Part shown: piece by piece, positions 9,893 to 18,437 of the stretch
How positions within the stretch are numbered: the stretch's first letter is position 1
Layout: each line of letters opens with the position of its first letter
From: an uncultured bacterium
Lineage (GTDB): Bacteria; Planctomycetota; Phycisphaerae; Phycisphaerales; UBA1924
DNA length: 39,774 nt
Assembly (NCBI GenBank): GCA_903834785.1
Contig: CAILKP010000146.1
Coordinates: 1-39,774 of the forward strand
Direction of reading: 5' to 3'
Translations under genes and position numbers: made by a program
Notes under the pieces: model-generated
What the model was told of the DNA's origin: nothing
The model's input: only the letters and a program-made list of their open reading frames with translations
The model's database searches: none

Positions 9893-10582
9893 ATGTCAAC
9901 ATCGATATGGGACCCGGCCACCCCCATCGTTCTGGCCAGCGGCAACCCCCACAAGCTCGAGGAAATGAACGCCCTGCTCGCCGGCCGCCTCCGCTTCATC
10001 TCCCTGACCGAGGCCGCGGCCTCCCGCGGCGTGAAGATCACCGAGCCCGCCGAACCGGGGCAGACCTTTGAGGCCAATGCGGAGATCAAGGCCGTCAGCT
10101 ACGCCCGCCAACTGGGCATGGCCTGCCTGGCCGATGACTCCGGCCTGGAGATCGATGCGCTGGGCGGCCGCCCTGGGGTCATCAGCAGCCACTACTGCAC
10201 CGACGGCCAGGAAGCAGGCATGACCCGCGTCCAGCGCGACACCGCCAACAACCAGCGCGTGCTCGCCGAACTCGGCGACATCGCCCCCGCACAGCGCACC
10301 GCACGCTTCGTTTGCGTCCTGTGCCTGGCCGCCATGGACGCCACCGGCCAGGAACGCGCCATCCTCACCGTCCGCGGCACGTTCGAGGGCCGCATCGGCC
10401 TGCCCGGCACCGACGGCGCAATCCCGCGTGGCACCAACGGCTTCGGCTACGACCCGCTGTTCCTCGTCGGCCCCGCCTCCACCCAGACCAGCGCCGAGCT
10501 CTCGCCGCAGGCCAAGAACCGACTCTCTCACCGCGCCGCCGCCGTGGAGCAGCTTGTCGACCGCCTGGGAGTCCGCGCGTGA
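9893..10582 (+). CDS. rdgB: RdgB/HAM1 non-canonical purine NTP pyrophosphatase
   Basis: A 229-residue house-cleaning enzyme that hydrolyses dITP, ITP and XTP to the monophosphate and pyrophosphate, keeping deaminated purines out of DNA and RNA. Motifs: LASGNPHKLEEM near the N-terminus (substrate binding), ADDSGLEIDALGGRPGV with the metal-binding and catalytic acids, GTNGFGYDPLFL, and LSHRAAA near the end. The ATG at 9893 fits the family start; a GTG 15 bases upstream is in frame but adds nothing recognisable. The stop codon overlaps the start of the permease gene (GTGA), so the two are probably translated together. A functional link between them is not obvious. Confidence 0.93.
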   Translation: MSTSIWDPATPIVLASGNPHKLEEMNALLAGRLRFISLTEAAASRGVKITEPAEPGQTFEANAEIKAVSYARQLGMACLADDSGLEIDALGGRPGVISSHYCTDGQEAGMTRVQRDTANNQRVLAELGDIAPAQRTARFVCVLCLAAMDATGQERAILTVRGTFEGRIGLPGTDGAIPRGTNGFGYDPLFLVGPASTQTSAELSPQAKNRLSHRAAAVEQLVDRLGVRA

Positions 10583-11943
10583 GTCAGGCAACTCCCGCGG
10601 CTTCACCGCGTGCCGACCTGCCCCGCACCATCGGCTTCTGGGGTGGCTCGGCGGTCATGGTCGGTGTCATCATCGGCAGCGGCATCTTCAAGACTCCCAC
10701 CTTCATCGCCGGACAGATGGGCAGCCCGGGCCTGGTGCTGATGTTGTGGGCCATCGGCGGTGCGCTCGCCCTGATGGGCGCACTGACGTTCTCCGAACTG
10801 GCCACAATGCACCCGGCCAGCGGCGGCATCTACGTCTTCCTGCGCGAGGGCTTCGGGGCCCCCACTGCCTTCGTCTTCGGCTGGAGCTACATGCTCCTGA
10901 GCAAGCCGCTTGCCGCGGCAGGTATCGCCGTCATCTTCGCTGAGAACCTCAACTTACTGCTGGGCTCATCGCTGAGCCCGGTGCTGATCACCTGCGCGGT
11001 GATCATCCTGCTCACGGCCATCAACGTCATGGGCATGCGCCTGGGGGCCGGTGTGGCCGTGGTGCTGACCAGTGCCAAGTTCCTCGCCCTGCTGGCCATC
11101 ATCGGCCTGACGCTCATCCTGTTCCGCGGCGACGCCTCCGGCTTTGCCACCCGCACCATCCCCGATGCCCGCCCCTTCTGGGCCGCCATGGTGCCGGTGA
11201 TGGCCGCGATCCTGTGGACCTACGACGGCTGGAGCGACATCGGTGCCATCGCCGGTGAGGTCCGCAACCCTCAGCGCATGCTGCCGCGGATTTACCTGAT
11301 CGGCACGGCGGCCGTCACCGCGGTTTACGTCGCTATCAACGCGGTGTACTACTGGGTGCTTCCGGGTGACAAGATCGCAAGCAGCCCATCGGTCGCACCG
11401 CTGGTGCTCGAACTCCTGCTCGGCGGTGCGGCAGGGACCGCCGTCACCGTGCTGGTCATCGTCTCGAGCCTGGGCTCAACCCACAGTTCCATCATGACCG
11501 GCGCCCGCGTCAGCTTCGCCCAGGCCCGCGACGGCCTGCTCTTTGGCTTCCTCGGCCGCGAGCACCCCACACTGCACACACCGGCCGTCGCCCTCTGGGT
11601 GCAGGCCGCACTGTCGTGCCTTGCCGTCATCTGGTTCCAGACCTTCGACAAACTCGCCGGCGGGTTCGTCTTTACCATGTGGATCTGGTACGGCCTTGGC
11701 GGCCTGGCGATCTTCATCCTTCGCATCCGCCGCCCAGATGCCGCCCGCCCCTACCGCTGCTGGGGCTACCCGGTCGTGCCCGCCATCTTTGTGCTCTCGG
11801 CCTTGGCAATGACCGTCCTATCAATCGCCGAGGACCCGATGGGCACCGGCCTCTGGCTGGGCATTCTGGCCGCAGGGTTCCCGGTGTATCTGGTGTGGAA
11901 GCGTCTCCTCACCGCGCGCCGCACCACCGCCACCAACGAATAA
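10579..11943 (+). CDS. APC superfamily amino-acid permease
   Basis: A 454-residue integral membrane transporter of the amino acid-polyamine-organocation family. After a short Pro/Ala N-terminus comes RTIGFWGGSAVMVGVIIGSG, the unwound first helix with the GxGIF-type substrate motif (IIGSGIFKTP). About a dozen hydrophobic segments follow, including ILWTYDGWSDIGAIAGEVRNPQ around helix 6, which is characteristic of the LAT/YbeC-like branch. The substrate is probably a neutral amino acid, but specificity cannot be read. The start is a GTG overlapping the rdgB stop by four bases. A terminator hairpin begins 2 bases after the stop. Confidence 0.88.
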   Translation: MSQATPAASPRADLPRTIGFWGGSAVMVGVIIGSGIFKTPTFIAGQMGSPGLVLMLWAIGGALALMGALTFSELATMHPASGGIYVFLREGFGAPTAFVFGWSYMLLSKPLAAAGIAVIFAENLNLLLGSSLSPVLITCAVIILLTAINVMGMRLGAGVAVVLTSAKFLALLAIIGLTLILFRGDASGFATRTIPDARPFWAAMVPVMAAILWTYDGWSDIGAIAGEVRNPQRMLPRIYLIGTAAVTAVYVAINAVYYWVLPGDKIASSPSVAPLVLELLLGGAAGTAVTVLVIVSSLGSTHSSIMTGARVSFAQARDGLLFGFLGREHPTLHTPAVALWVQAALSCLAVIWFQTFDKLAGGFVFTMWIWYGLGGLAIFILRIRRPDAARPYRCWGYPVVPAIFVLSALAMTVLSIAEDPMGTGLWLGILAAGFPVYLVWKRLLTARRTTATNE

Positions 11944-11944
11944 A

Positions 11945-11974
11945 AGCACCCCGGGGCCGTGGCTCCGGGGTGCT
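11945..11974. terminator. Bidirectional terminator, permease / PEP-CTERM gene
   Basis: The stem AGCACCCCGG (11945-11954) pairs with 11965-11974. On the minus strand it is followed by TTTATT, so it best serves the convergent 12026-12721 gene. On the plus strand it follows the permease with a weaker CTCATT tail. Confidence 0.8.
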
Positions 11975-12025
11975 CTCATTGAAAGGGAACTGTCGTCAAG
12001 AGCCGGTCACGCCGGCTCAGCTTCC

Positions 12026-12721
12026 TCAGGCGCGGCGGCGGCGGGAAGCAGCCAGGCCAACGAGCACCATCGCGGCGGCGGCCGACGGGGCCGGAACCAC
12101 GGTGCCGGTGACCGTCACCAGGTCAAAGCGGTTCGTGCCCGCGGTGCCGTAGGTGGAGGTCGGGTTGCTGGTCAGGTAGTTGCCGGAAGCTGCATCAACG
12201 ATCGACACCACGCGGAACGCGAAGCTGGCGTTGTCGGCCACACCGGTGATGCCGCTGAGGTCCACCGAGCGGGCGAACCAAGTGTCGCCGGCGGTCGCGG
12301 TGAAGATGCCGTCACCCGCCAGACCGGCGGAGGTGAAGCTCAGACCGTCGAGCGAGTACTGGAACTGCACGAAGCGGCTGGAGGTGTTGCTGTGGCGGTG
12401 CTGCCAGGAGACCTGGATGTTCTCAAAGCCGGCGGTGCTGGTGGCGAACTGAACGCCGCGGGTGCCCGAGCCGGTGCCCTGAGCGGCCCAGGTCGTCACG
12501 TTCCAACCGCTGTTGACCGTCGGGGCGGTGACCACGTCGAGCGGGTTGCCCGTCGCGAAGGTTGCCGTTGTACCACCGACCAGCGAAGCCGTGCCGGTGC
12601 CGATGTTTGGCGTCGTGGTGCCCGCGGGGGTGGTGGCGGTGTTGAAGTTCCACTGGACGATCTGGCCGTTGGCGGACGCCGCACCGGCGAGAACAACTGC
12701 AGCAAAAAGAAGACGATTCAT
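12026..12721 (-). CDS. Secreted protein with PEP-CTERM-like sorting tail (1)
   Basis: A 231-residue exported protein. It has a cleavable signal (MNRLLFAAVVLAGAASANGQ), a beta-rich Thr/Ser/Gly body starting IVQWNFN, and a C-terminal sorting signal: VPAPSAAAAM, a hydrophobic stretch, then SRRRRA. Such tripartite tails direct proteins to exosortase-type processing at the cell surface; here the motif is VPAPS rather than VPEPS. The body looks like a jelly-roll domain (QVSWQHRHSNTSSRFVQFQY, WFARSVDLSGI), as in proteins for extracellular matrix or carbohydrate contact. GGAG stands about 12 bases before the ATG. The exosortase is not in the window. Specific role unknown. Confidence 0.8.
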   Translation of the reverse strand: MNRLLFAAVVLAGAASANGQIVQWNFNTATTPAGTTTPNIGTGTASLVGGTTATFATGNPLDVVTAPTVNSGWNVTTWAAQGTGSGTRGVQFATSTAGFENIQVSWQHRHSNTSSRFVQFQYSLDGLSFTSAGLAGDGIFTATAGDTWFARSVDLSGITGVADNASFAFRVVSIVDAASGNYLTSNPTSTYGTAGTNRFDLVTVTGTVVPAPSAAAAMVLVGLAASRRRRA

Positions 12722-12925
12722 CTCTAACTCTCCATTGAAAGGTTGTTTACAAAATCTCAGCCCTGTGACTGATGCGTAATAATGACCTGACCACCCTGCT
12801 TGTCACGCCGCGGAGTGTCAAGGGACTGTGAAGCTCGTCAGGGACCGAGAAATTCGCGCACCGTTCGCAGGCAGTTGGGGTTGTCCCCCTGAATGCGGGG
12901 GGAATAACCGCCTTCCACTCCGCGT

Positions 12926-15900
12926 TTACTTGGCCTGCGTCTCGCCGGAATCGCCGCCACCCACGCGGACGGCCTCGCCGCTCTGCATCGCCGCAAGCCC
13001 GCGCTTGAGGTCGGCACCGGTCGCTTCACCAGCGGCCGCCGCGGCAACCGGCTTCTCCCGCAGGTTGCCCGTGCCGATGGGCGCAAGCTTCTCGGGGTCC
13101 TTGCCCGCCGCCTTGCCGGCACGTCCGCTCGCCTCTGCCGGGACATCCTTGATCGAACCGTCGGCACCGATCTGGTCAATCCGGACGCTGACGCGCTTGC
13201 TGACGCCACGCTCCTGCATGGTCACGCCGAACAACTGATCGGCCTGGTGCATCGTGCGCTTGTGGTGGGTGATGACGATGAACGAACTCATCGATGTGAA
13301 CTCCTCAACCACGCGGCAGAAGCGGTCCACGTTGGCATCGTCCAGCGCGGCATCGACTTCGTCAAGCACGCAGAAGCACGACGGCTTGGAGCGGAAGATC
13401 GCCATCAGCAGCGCAACGGCCGTCATGGATTTCTCGCCACCCGAAAGCTGGCTGATGCTCCGCGGCTGCTTGCCCGGCGGCCGCGCCACAATCTCAATAC
13501 CCGACTCAAGCCAATCCGTCTCGCCCGTCTCCGCTCCGTCGCGCACCACCGGCATCAGCCGGATCTCGGCCTTGCCGCCACCGAAGAGCTTGCGGAACAT
13601 GCCGCCGTCGCCGGCGAAGTGCTCCTGCACCGTCTCGAAAGTGCGGCGGAAGCGCTCGCGTGATGCGTCCTTGAGCTTCTCGATCAGCTCGACGAGCTGG
13701 CGGCTGGCCGTGTCCAGGTCCGTCACCTGCGCCGCCAGATCCTCGTTGCGACCGGCCAACTGCGACTCTTCCTCGATCGCATCCAGGTTCACATTGCCCA
13801 GCTTCTTGATCTCACGCCGCAGTTCCTCGATCGTCGCGGCAGTTTCTTCATGCTCGACGGGCAGAACACGAATCACCGTCACCGCGGCGGCCTCGACCGG
13901 TGCTGCTTTGTCGCCGGCCTCAGCACCCTTCACCTCGTCAGCACCGATCAGCGGCGGGTTCTCTGCCAGCAACTCGCAGTACTCGCGGTACAGCCCGCCC
14001 ATGGCCGAGCCAAGCTCTTCGGACGCCCGACCCTCGATGTTGTCGCGGCGGATCTCCGCCTCGCGCTTGTTGATCTCCAGCGTGTGCCAGAGCTTCTCGA
14101 TCTGCCCGGCCGCCTCGCGGGCCGCCAGCAGCTGCTCGCCGAGCTCGCCGGAGGCAGCAACGGCCTTGGCCAGTTCCTCGGCCACCGCCGCCACATCCTT
14201 GGCCAGCAGTTCCGCCGTGCCGCGGGCCTCCTCGGCCAGCTTGGCCGACTCGGCCACTGTGGAGTTGTGCTCCACCAGCGCGGCCTGCCGGCCCTTGACG
14301 GCCTGGCCCAGCTGCACCGAACGCTTCTTGTTCTCTTCCAGCGACCACTCCAGCCGCTGCCGCTCTCGCCGGGCCGCAGAGAGCTGCTCGGCCACGCGGG
14401 TCACGTTCACGCGTGCCGCGGTGATCTGCTCGCTCAGCCCGTCGGCCTCGGTCTGCACTTCAGCGATCTTCTGCTCAACTGCCTGTGCCCCGGCCTGCTC
14501 ATCGGCCAGCAGCCGCTGCAACTGTGCCGCGCGGGCCACCAGGGCCTCGCGCTCGGCGCTCAGCGCCTCGCCTCGCTGAACCAGCGAGGTGATCTCATCG
14601 GCCAGCCCGCGCGACTCACGCGCCAGCCGCTCGGCATCACGGACCGTCTGCTCGAGCCGGGACTCATCACCAGCCAGTTGCCGGCGCGTCTGCTCGGCCG
14701 CCTTGCGCGTTGCGCCAACCGCCTCGGCAATGCCCGCGGCTTCGCTGTCGAGCGTCCGCACCTGGGTCCGCAGCGTGTCTCGCTCGGCAGTCAGCGTCGC
14801 CAGTTGCACCTGCAGCGACTCAAGCTCCGCACGGCGCTCCAGCACGCCCATCGCCCCGCCGCCCGCGGCATCCGCCCCGCCACTGGGCCCGGCCAGCACC
14901 CGCCCGTCGGCCTCCAGCAACACGCCGCTCTCAGTCAGGAATCGCACACCAAAGCGGTCGGTCGCAAACTCCGCCAGCGGGCCGGCCGCCAGCATCATCG
15001 CCGTGTCCAGGTCACGCACGGCCAGCGTGCGGCCCAGCAGCCGGTCCAGCAGGCCGTTCATGCCCGCCATCAGCGCCTCGGCACCCTCGGCAACATCCGC
15101 CCCGACGCGTGCGTGCACCAGCGGGCGAACCCGCGTCACCAGCGGGAGCTGCGCCACCGCCGCGGCAAAGGCCTCGTCCGCCGCCCCGCCCGGCAGCACG
15201 CCGGTCATCGGCATAAAGGCCACCGAACCGGCCAGCCCCGCAAGCTCCTCGCTCCGCAGCGTGTCAGTCAGCGTCGGCAGAACCAGCGTCTGCAGCCGCT
15301 CGCCAAGGGCGGCTTCAACCATCTTGGCGTGCTCACGCGGGGCATCAACCAGGTCGGCCAGCACGCCGATCACACTGGCAAAGCCCTTGCCCGCCTGCTT
15401 CTTGCCCAGCACATCGCGCACCGCCTCATCAAGCCCCACCCGCTGCAAAACCATCTCCTGCAGTGCGGCGCGCCGCGCATCGGTGCGGGCCACACCCTGC
15501 TCAAGCTCGCTGAGCTTCTCGGCCACCGCGCGGCGCTCGCTGGACAGCGCACCGGACTGGTTGGTCAGCTCCGTCAGCTTCGCTTCCAGCTCCGCCTGCT
15601 GGGCCCGCAGCGACTCAACGGCCTGCTGCAACTGCACCCGCCGCGTCTCGACCTGCTCGCCGTCGCGGGCGGAGAACTCCGCCTTCTGCTTCAGCCGCGT
15701 GATCTGGTCGTGCAGCACCGAGACGCGCCGCTGGTCCTGCTCGACCGCTGCCAGCAGGCCCGCGCGCTCACGATCGATGTTGCCCACCGTCACGCGCCGG
15801 CGCGACAGCTCGCTGCGGTGCTCAGCGGCCTTGTCCAGAATCGCCCCCCGCTGCGTGCCCAGGTTGTTCAGCGCAACCTCGGCCAGCGCCTGCTCTTCGG

Positions 15901-17158
15901 ACAGCGCGGCCACGTGGTCCGCCGCCGCCTCCTGCTGCGTCTGCATCTCGGCAATGCGGCCGTCGGTCTCGGCCATCTGCTGCTGGTCCTGGTCCAGCTG
16001 CCTGCGGGTCGCCTCACTGGCACGCTCGGCCGCGCGGCCACGCTGCGTGGCGGATTCCTCAGCATGCCGCGCGTTCTGCAGCTCACTCTCCGCCCGGCGC
16101 TTGCGGTCCGCAAGTTCATGCCGCACTAACTCGGCCTCCTGCCGCTGACCTTCCAGCCCGGCCACGGCCTGCTGTGACTCGGCCCGCCCCTGCTCGTGCT
16201 GGGCCAGTTCGGCCGTCAGCGCTGCCAGCGTGGTCACCACACCGTGGTACTGGTCCAGCAGCAGCGCCATCTTCAGGGCGCGATAGTCCTCATCCAGCGT
16301 CCGGAACTTGCGTGCCTTCTCGGCCTGGCCCTTGACCATCCGCAGCCGCCGCTCGGTGTTCTCAAGCTGCTCGCGGGCTCGGATCAGGTTCGTGTCCGTG
16401 CGCTCCAGCTTGCGCTCCGCCTCGGCCTTGCGAATACGAAACTTCGCCACGCCCGCGGCTTCCTCAAAGATCGACCGCCGCTCCATCGGCGAGGCCAGCA
16501 GCATCGCATCGACCTTGCCCTGCTCGATGATGCAGTACGCATCAGCGCCCACGCCAGTGTCCAGGAACAGGTCGCGAATGTCCTTGAGCCGGGCCTTGCG
16601 GCCGTTGATCAGATAGTCGCTCGCCCCATCGCGGTACAGTCGCCGCTCGACTTCCACAACGTCCGAGTCAATCGGCAGCCCGCGCTTCCGCGGCGCATCC
16701 TTGGGCATGAACATCGGCGAGCGCCGCTCATCCTCGGGCACCTCGGCCTCGGCAACCTTCTCCACCGCTTCCTCGGGAACCTCAACCGGGTCCGCTTCGG
16801 GTGAAACATCCCCAGCAACCGCTTCACCAGCCGCAGTCGCCGCCGCGGGTGCAATCGCCTCAGCCGCCGCCTCCACCGCCGCCACAGTCTCAACGATCGG
16901 GTTGGAGAACGTCAGCGTCACACTCGCCATGCCCATCGGCTTGCGCGAGGCCGATCCGGCGAAGATCACGTCGATCATCTCCGTGCCGCGCAGCGACTTG
17001 CTGGACCGCTCACCAAGCACCCACTTGATCGCATCAACCACGTTGCTCTTGCCGCAGCCGTTCGGACCGACAATGCCCGTGATCGGCGCATCGAAGGTGA
17101 ACTCCGTCTTGTCCGCAAACGACTTGAATCCGGCAACAGTCAGCTTGGTCAGGCGCAT
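12926..17158 (-). CDS. smc: Chromosome segregation protein SMC
   Basis: A 1410-residue SMC ATPase that, as a dimer with ScpA and ScpB, organises and separates chromosomes. The N-terminal head has GFKSFADKTEF and Walker A GPNGCGKSN (31-39). The C-terminal head has the signature LSGGEKSMTAVALL (from 1238) and Walker B CFCVLDEVDAAL (about 1264-1275). Between them are two long coiled-coil arms and a hinge around residues 560-710. Most bacterial SMCs have about 1180 residues. The excess here comes from an Ala/Glu/Pro-rich insertion at about 88-162 inside the N-terminal head, between TLTFSNP and VVEVERRLYRDG, plus a low-complexity tail of about 80 residues after the last head strand. scpA and scpB are not nearby. 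Confidence 0.95.
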   Translation of the reverse strand: MRLTKLTVAGFKSFADKTEFTFDAPITGIVGPNGCGKSNVVDAIKWVLGERSSKSLRGTEMIDVIFAGSASRKPMGMASVTLTFSNPIVETVAAVEAAAEAIAPAAATAAGEAVAGDVSPEADPVEVPEEAVEKVAEAEVPEDERRSPMFMPKDAPRKRGLPIDSDVVEVERRLYRDGASDYLINGRKARLKDIRDLFLDTGVGADAYCIIEQGKVDAMLLASPMERRSIFEEAAGVAKFRIRKAEAERKLERTDTNLIRAREQLENTERRLRMVKGQAEKARKFRTLDEDYRALKMALLLDQYHGVVTTLAALTAELAQHEQGRAESQQAVAGLEGQRQEAELVRHELADRKRRAESELQNARHAEESATQRGRAAERASEATRRQLDQDQQQMAETDGRIAEMQTQQEAAADHVAALSEEQALAEVALNNLGTQRGAILDKAAEHRSELSRRRVTVGNIDRERAGLLAAVEQDQRRVSVLHDQITRLKQKAEFSARDGEQVETRRVQLQQAVESLRAQQAELEAKLTELTNQSGALSSERRAVAEKLSELEQGVARTDARRAALQEMVLQRVGLDEAVRDVLGKKQAGKGFASVIGVLADLVDAPREHAKMVEAALGERLQTLVLPTLTDTLRSEELAGLAGSVAFMPMTGVLPGGAADEAFAAAVAQLPLVTRVRPLVHARVGADVAEGAEALMAGMNGLLDRLLGRTLAVRDLDTAMMLAAGPLAEFATDRFGVRFLTESGVLLEADGRVLAGPSGGADAAGGGAMGVLERRAELESLQVQLATLTAERDTLRTQVRTLDSEAAGIAEAVGATRKAAEQTRRQLAGDESRLEQTVRDAERLARESRGLADEITSLVQRGEALSAEREALVARAAQLQRLLADEQAGAQAVEQKIAEVQTEADGLSEQITAARVNVTRVAEQLSAARRERQRLEWSLEENKKRSVQLGQAVKGRQAALVEHNSTVAESAKLAEEARGTAELLAKDVAAVAEELAKAVAASGELGEQLLAAREAAGQIEKLWHTLEINKREAEIRRDNIEGRASEELGSAMGGLYREYCELLAENPPLIGADEVKGAEAGDKAAPVEAAAVTVIRVLPVEHEETAATIEELRREIKKLGNVNLDAIEEESQLAGRNEDLAAQVTDLDTASRQLVELIEKLKDASRERFRRTFETVQEHFAGDGGMFRKLFGGGKAEIRLMPVVRDGAETGETDWLESGIEIVARPPGKQPRSISQLSGGEKSMTAVALLMAIFRSKPSCFCVLDEVDAALDDANVDRFCRVVEEFTSMSSFIVITHHKRTMHQADQLFGVTMQERGVSKRVSVRIDQIGADGSIKDVPAEASGRAGKAAGKDPEKLAPIGTGNLREKPVAAAAAGEATGADLKRGLAAMQSGEAVRVGGGDSGETQAK

Positions 17159-17548
17159 GAAAATCTCCGCAGGCGGCGGCAGGCAGTTGGTCCATCAACC
17201 GAGTCATCACATTCAGGCACATCCGCACCCGAACAGGATCCGGGCCGCTCCAGCGTATGAAACCCCAACCGCTAGGGTGTCTATGCGACAGGCCGCCCAC
17301 CCATTGTGGGAAACCCCGCCGCCACAGGCATTCCGCCGACTCTCAGGTCGCCCGGAGTTTTCCACTCAACCGCAATAGGGGCTTCCCAGCAAGATCGGCG
17401 ATGTTTGCGTCTGATAAGCACTTTTTCACCCCCTTTTAGGGGCATTTTGCTTGGAGTTTTCATGCCTTGGATTACACTCTCAGCTGTACTGAAGTCAAGC
17501 CGGCTAATCCCCGGAGTCCATCCACACTTTAATACCGGAGTTTGAGAG
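17159..17548. other. Divergent regulatory region between smc and a PEP-CTERM gene
   Basis: 390 bases separating the smc start and the 17549 gene, which diverge. No gene is seen. The right third is AT-rich compared with the rest and contains the candidate promoter at 17451-17478. Whether a separate smc promoter lies in the left part cannot be told. Confidence 0.5.
17451..17478 (+). promoter_or_regulatory. Candidate sigma70-type promoter
   Basis: TTGGAG, a 16-base spacer, then TACACT. It lies in an AT-rich stretch about 70 bases before the ATG of the 17549 gene. The match to the consensus is moderate. Confidence 0.4.
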
Positions 17549-18307
17549 ATGAAATTCGCTGTTGCTTCCTGCGTTGTTCTCGCCGCCGCCGCTGGCGCCT
17601 CGGCCCAGACGTTCCTTTACAACTCCAACGGCTTCGAGGCCCCCGGCTTCACCGTCGGTGCTCTCGCCGGCCAGCAGGGCTTCATCAGCGACAACCCGGC
17701 CGCCTCCGCCGCTGGCAACGTCCAGAACACCTTCGCCAACGGCGGCAGCCAGGCCGTCCGCCTCGATGGCGGCATCGGCACCAACTGGTTCTACCCCGCC
17801 CTGAACTACACCCCCAACGCTGGCGAGATCATCTCCGTCCGCGCTGACATCGCCCGCACGCTGGGTGCCAACACCTCCAGCTTCGGCTTCCTGCTGGACA
17901 TCTACGGCAACAACGGCGCCCGCATCGCCCGCGCGGGTCTGGGCACCAGCGGCGGCGTCGTCCGCGCCCTGGTCACCACGCTCAGCACCACCGGCGCCGT
18001 TGGCAACTTCCTGGCCAACAATACGGTGTACAGCCAGAACCAGTGGGTCAACTTCGACATCCAGCTCAACTTCACCACCCGCACGTTCGCTCTGATCATC
18101 GACGGCGTCTCCGTCGGCGCCGCCTTGCCGATGACCAACAACGCCGCCACCGGCCTGGCCGATGCCGACCTGCAGGTCTCCACCGCCGCTGGCGCCACCG
18201 ATGCCGGCTTCTTCGACAACTACTCCGTCTCGGTCATCCCGACCCCCGGCTCCGCCGCCCTCCTGGGCCTCGGTGGCCTGGCCGCCCTGCGTCGCCGCCG
18301 CAAGTAA
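17549..18307 (+). CDS. Secreted protein with PEP-CTERM-like sorting tail (2)
   Basis: A 252-residue exported protein. The signal peptide is MKFAVASCVVLAAAAGASAQ. The body begins TFLYNSNGFEAPGFTVG and reads as a laminin-G/concanavalin-like beta sandwich (SFGFLLDIYGNNGARIARAG, QWVNFDIQLNFTTRTFALII, FFDNYSVSVI). The end is a sorting tail of IPTPGSAALL, a short hydrophobic stretch GLGGLAAL, and RRRRK. The IPTPG form of the motif differs from that of the 12026-12721 gene. CGGAG precedes the ATG by about 8 bases. A terminator follows. It is likely placed on the cell surface or in the matrix; the ligand is unknown. Confidence 0.82.
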   Translation: MKFAVASCVVLAAAAGASAQTFLYNSNGFEAPGFTVGALAGQQGFISDNPAASAAGNVQNTFANGGSQAVRLDGGIGTNWFYPALNYTPNAGEIISVRADIARTLGANTSSFGFLLDIYGNNGARIARAGLGTSGGVVRALVTTLSTTGAVGNFLANNTVYSQNQWVNFDIQLNFTTRTFALIIDGVSVGAALPMTNNAATGLADADLQVSTAAGATDAGFFDNYSVSVIPTPGSAALLGLGGLAALRRRRK

Positions 18308-18346
18308 GTCGTCTCTGGCGACTTGCACATCCCGTGACCCATCATC

Positions 18347-18379
18347 CACAGGCCGTCCGGTCATCCCGGGCGGCCTGTG
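18347..18379 (+). terminator. Hairpin terminator after the PEP-CTERM gene
   Basis: A 14-base-pair stem with one G-U pair (18347-18360 with 18366-18379) and a 5-base loop, followed by TCGTTGTC. The T tract is weak but the stem is long. It lies between two genes on the same strand. Confidence 0.65.
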
Positions 18380-18437
18380 TCGTTGTCAGCACCCCCGCCA
18401 GGCCAGATCCCGCGCTCCGGTACACTACCGTCAGGCC

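Noticed and set aside
12884..12903. Hairpin downstream of smc as a terminator
   Set aside because: Only six base pairs with an 8-base loop and no T run on the minus strand.
13850..16129. A 759-codon open frame opposite smc
   Set aside because: The translation is an Arg/Gln/His/Leu-rich mirror of the SMC coiled coils, with no domain or ribosome binding site.
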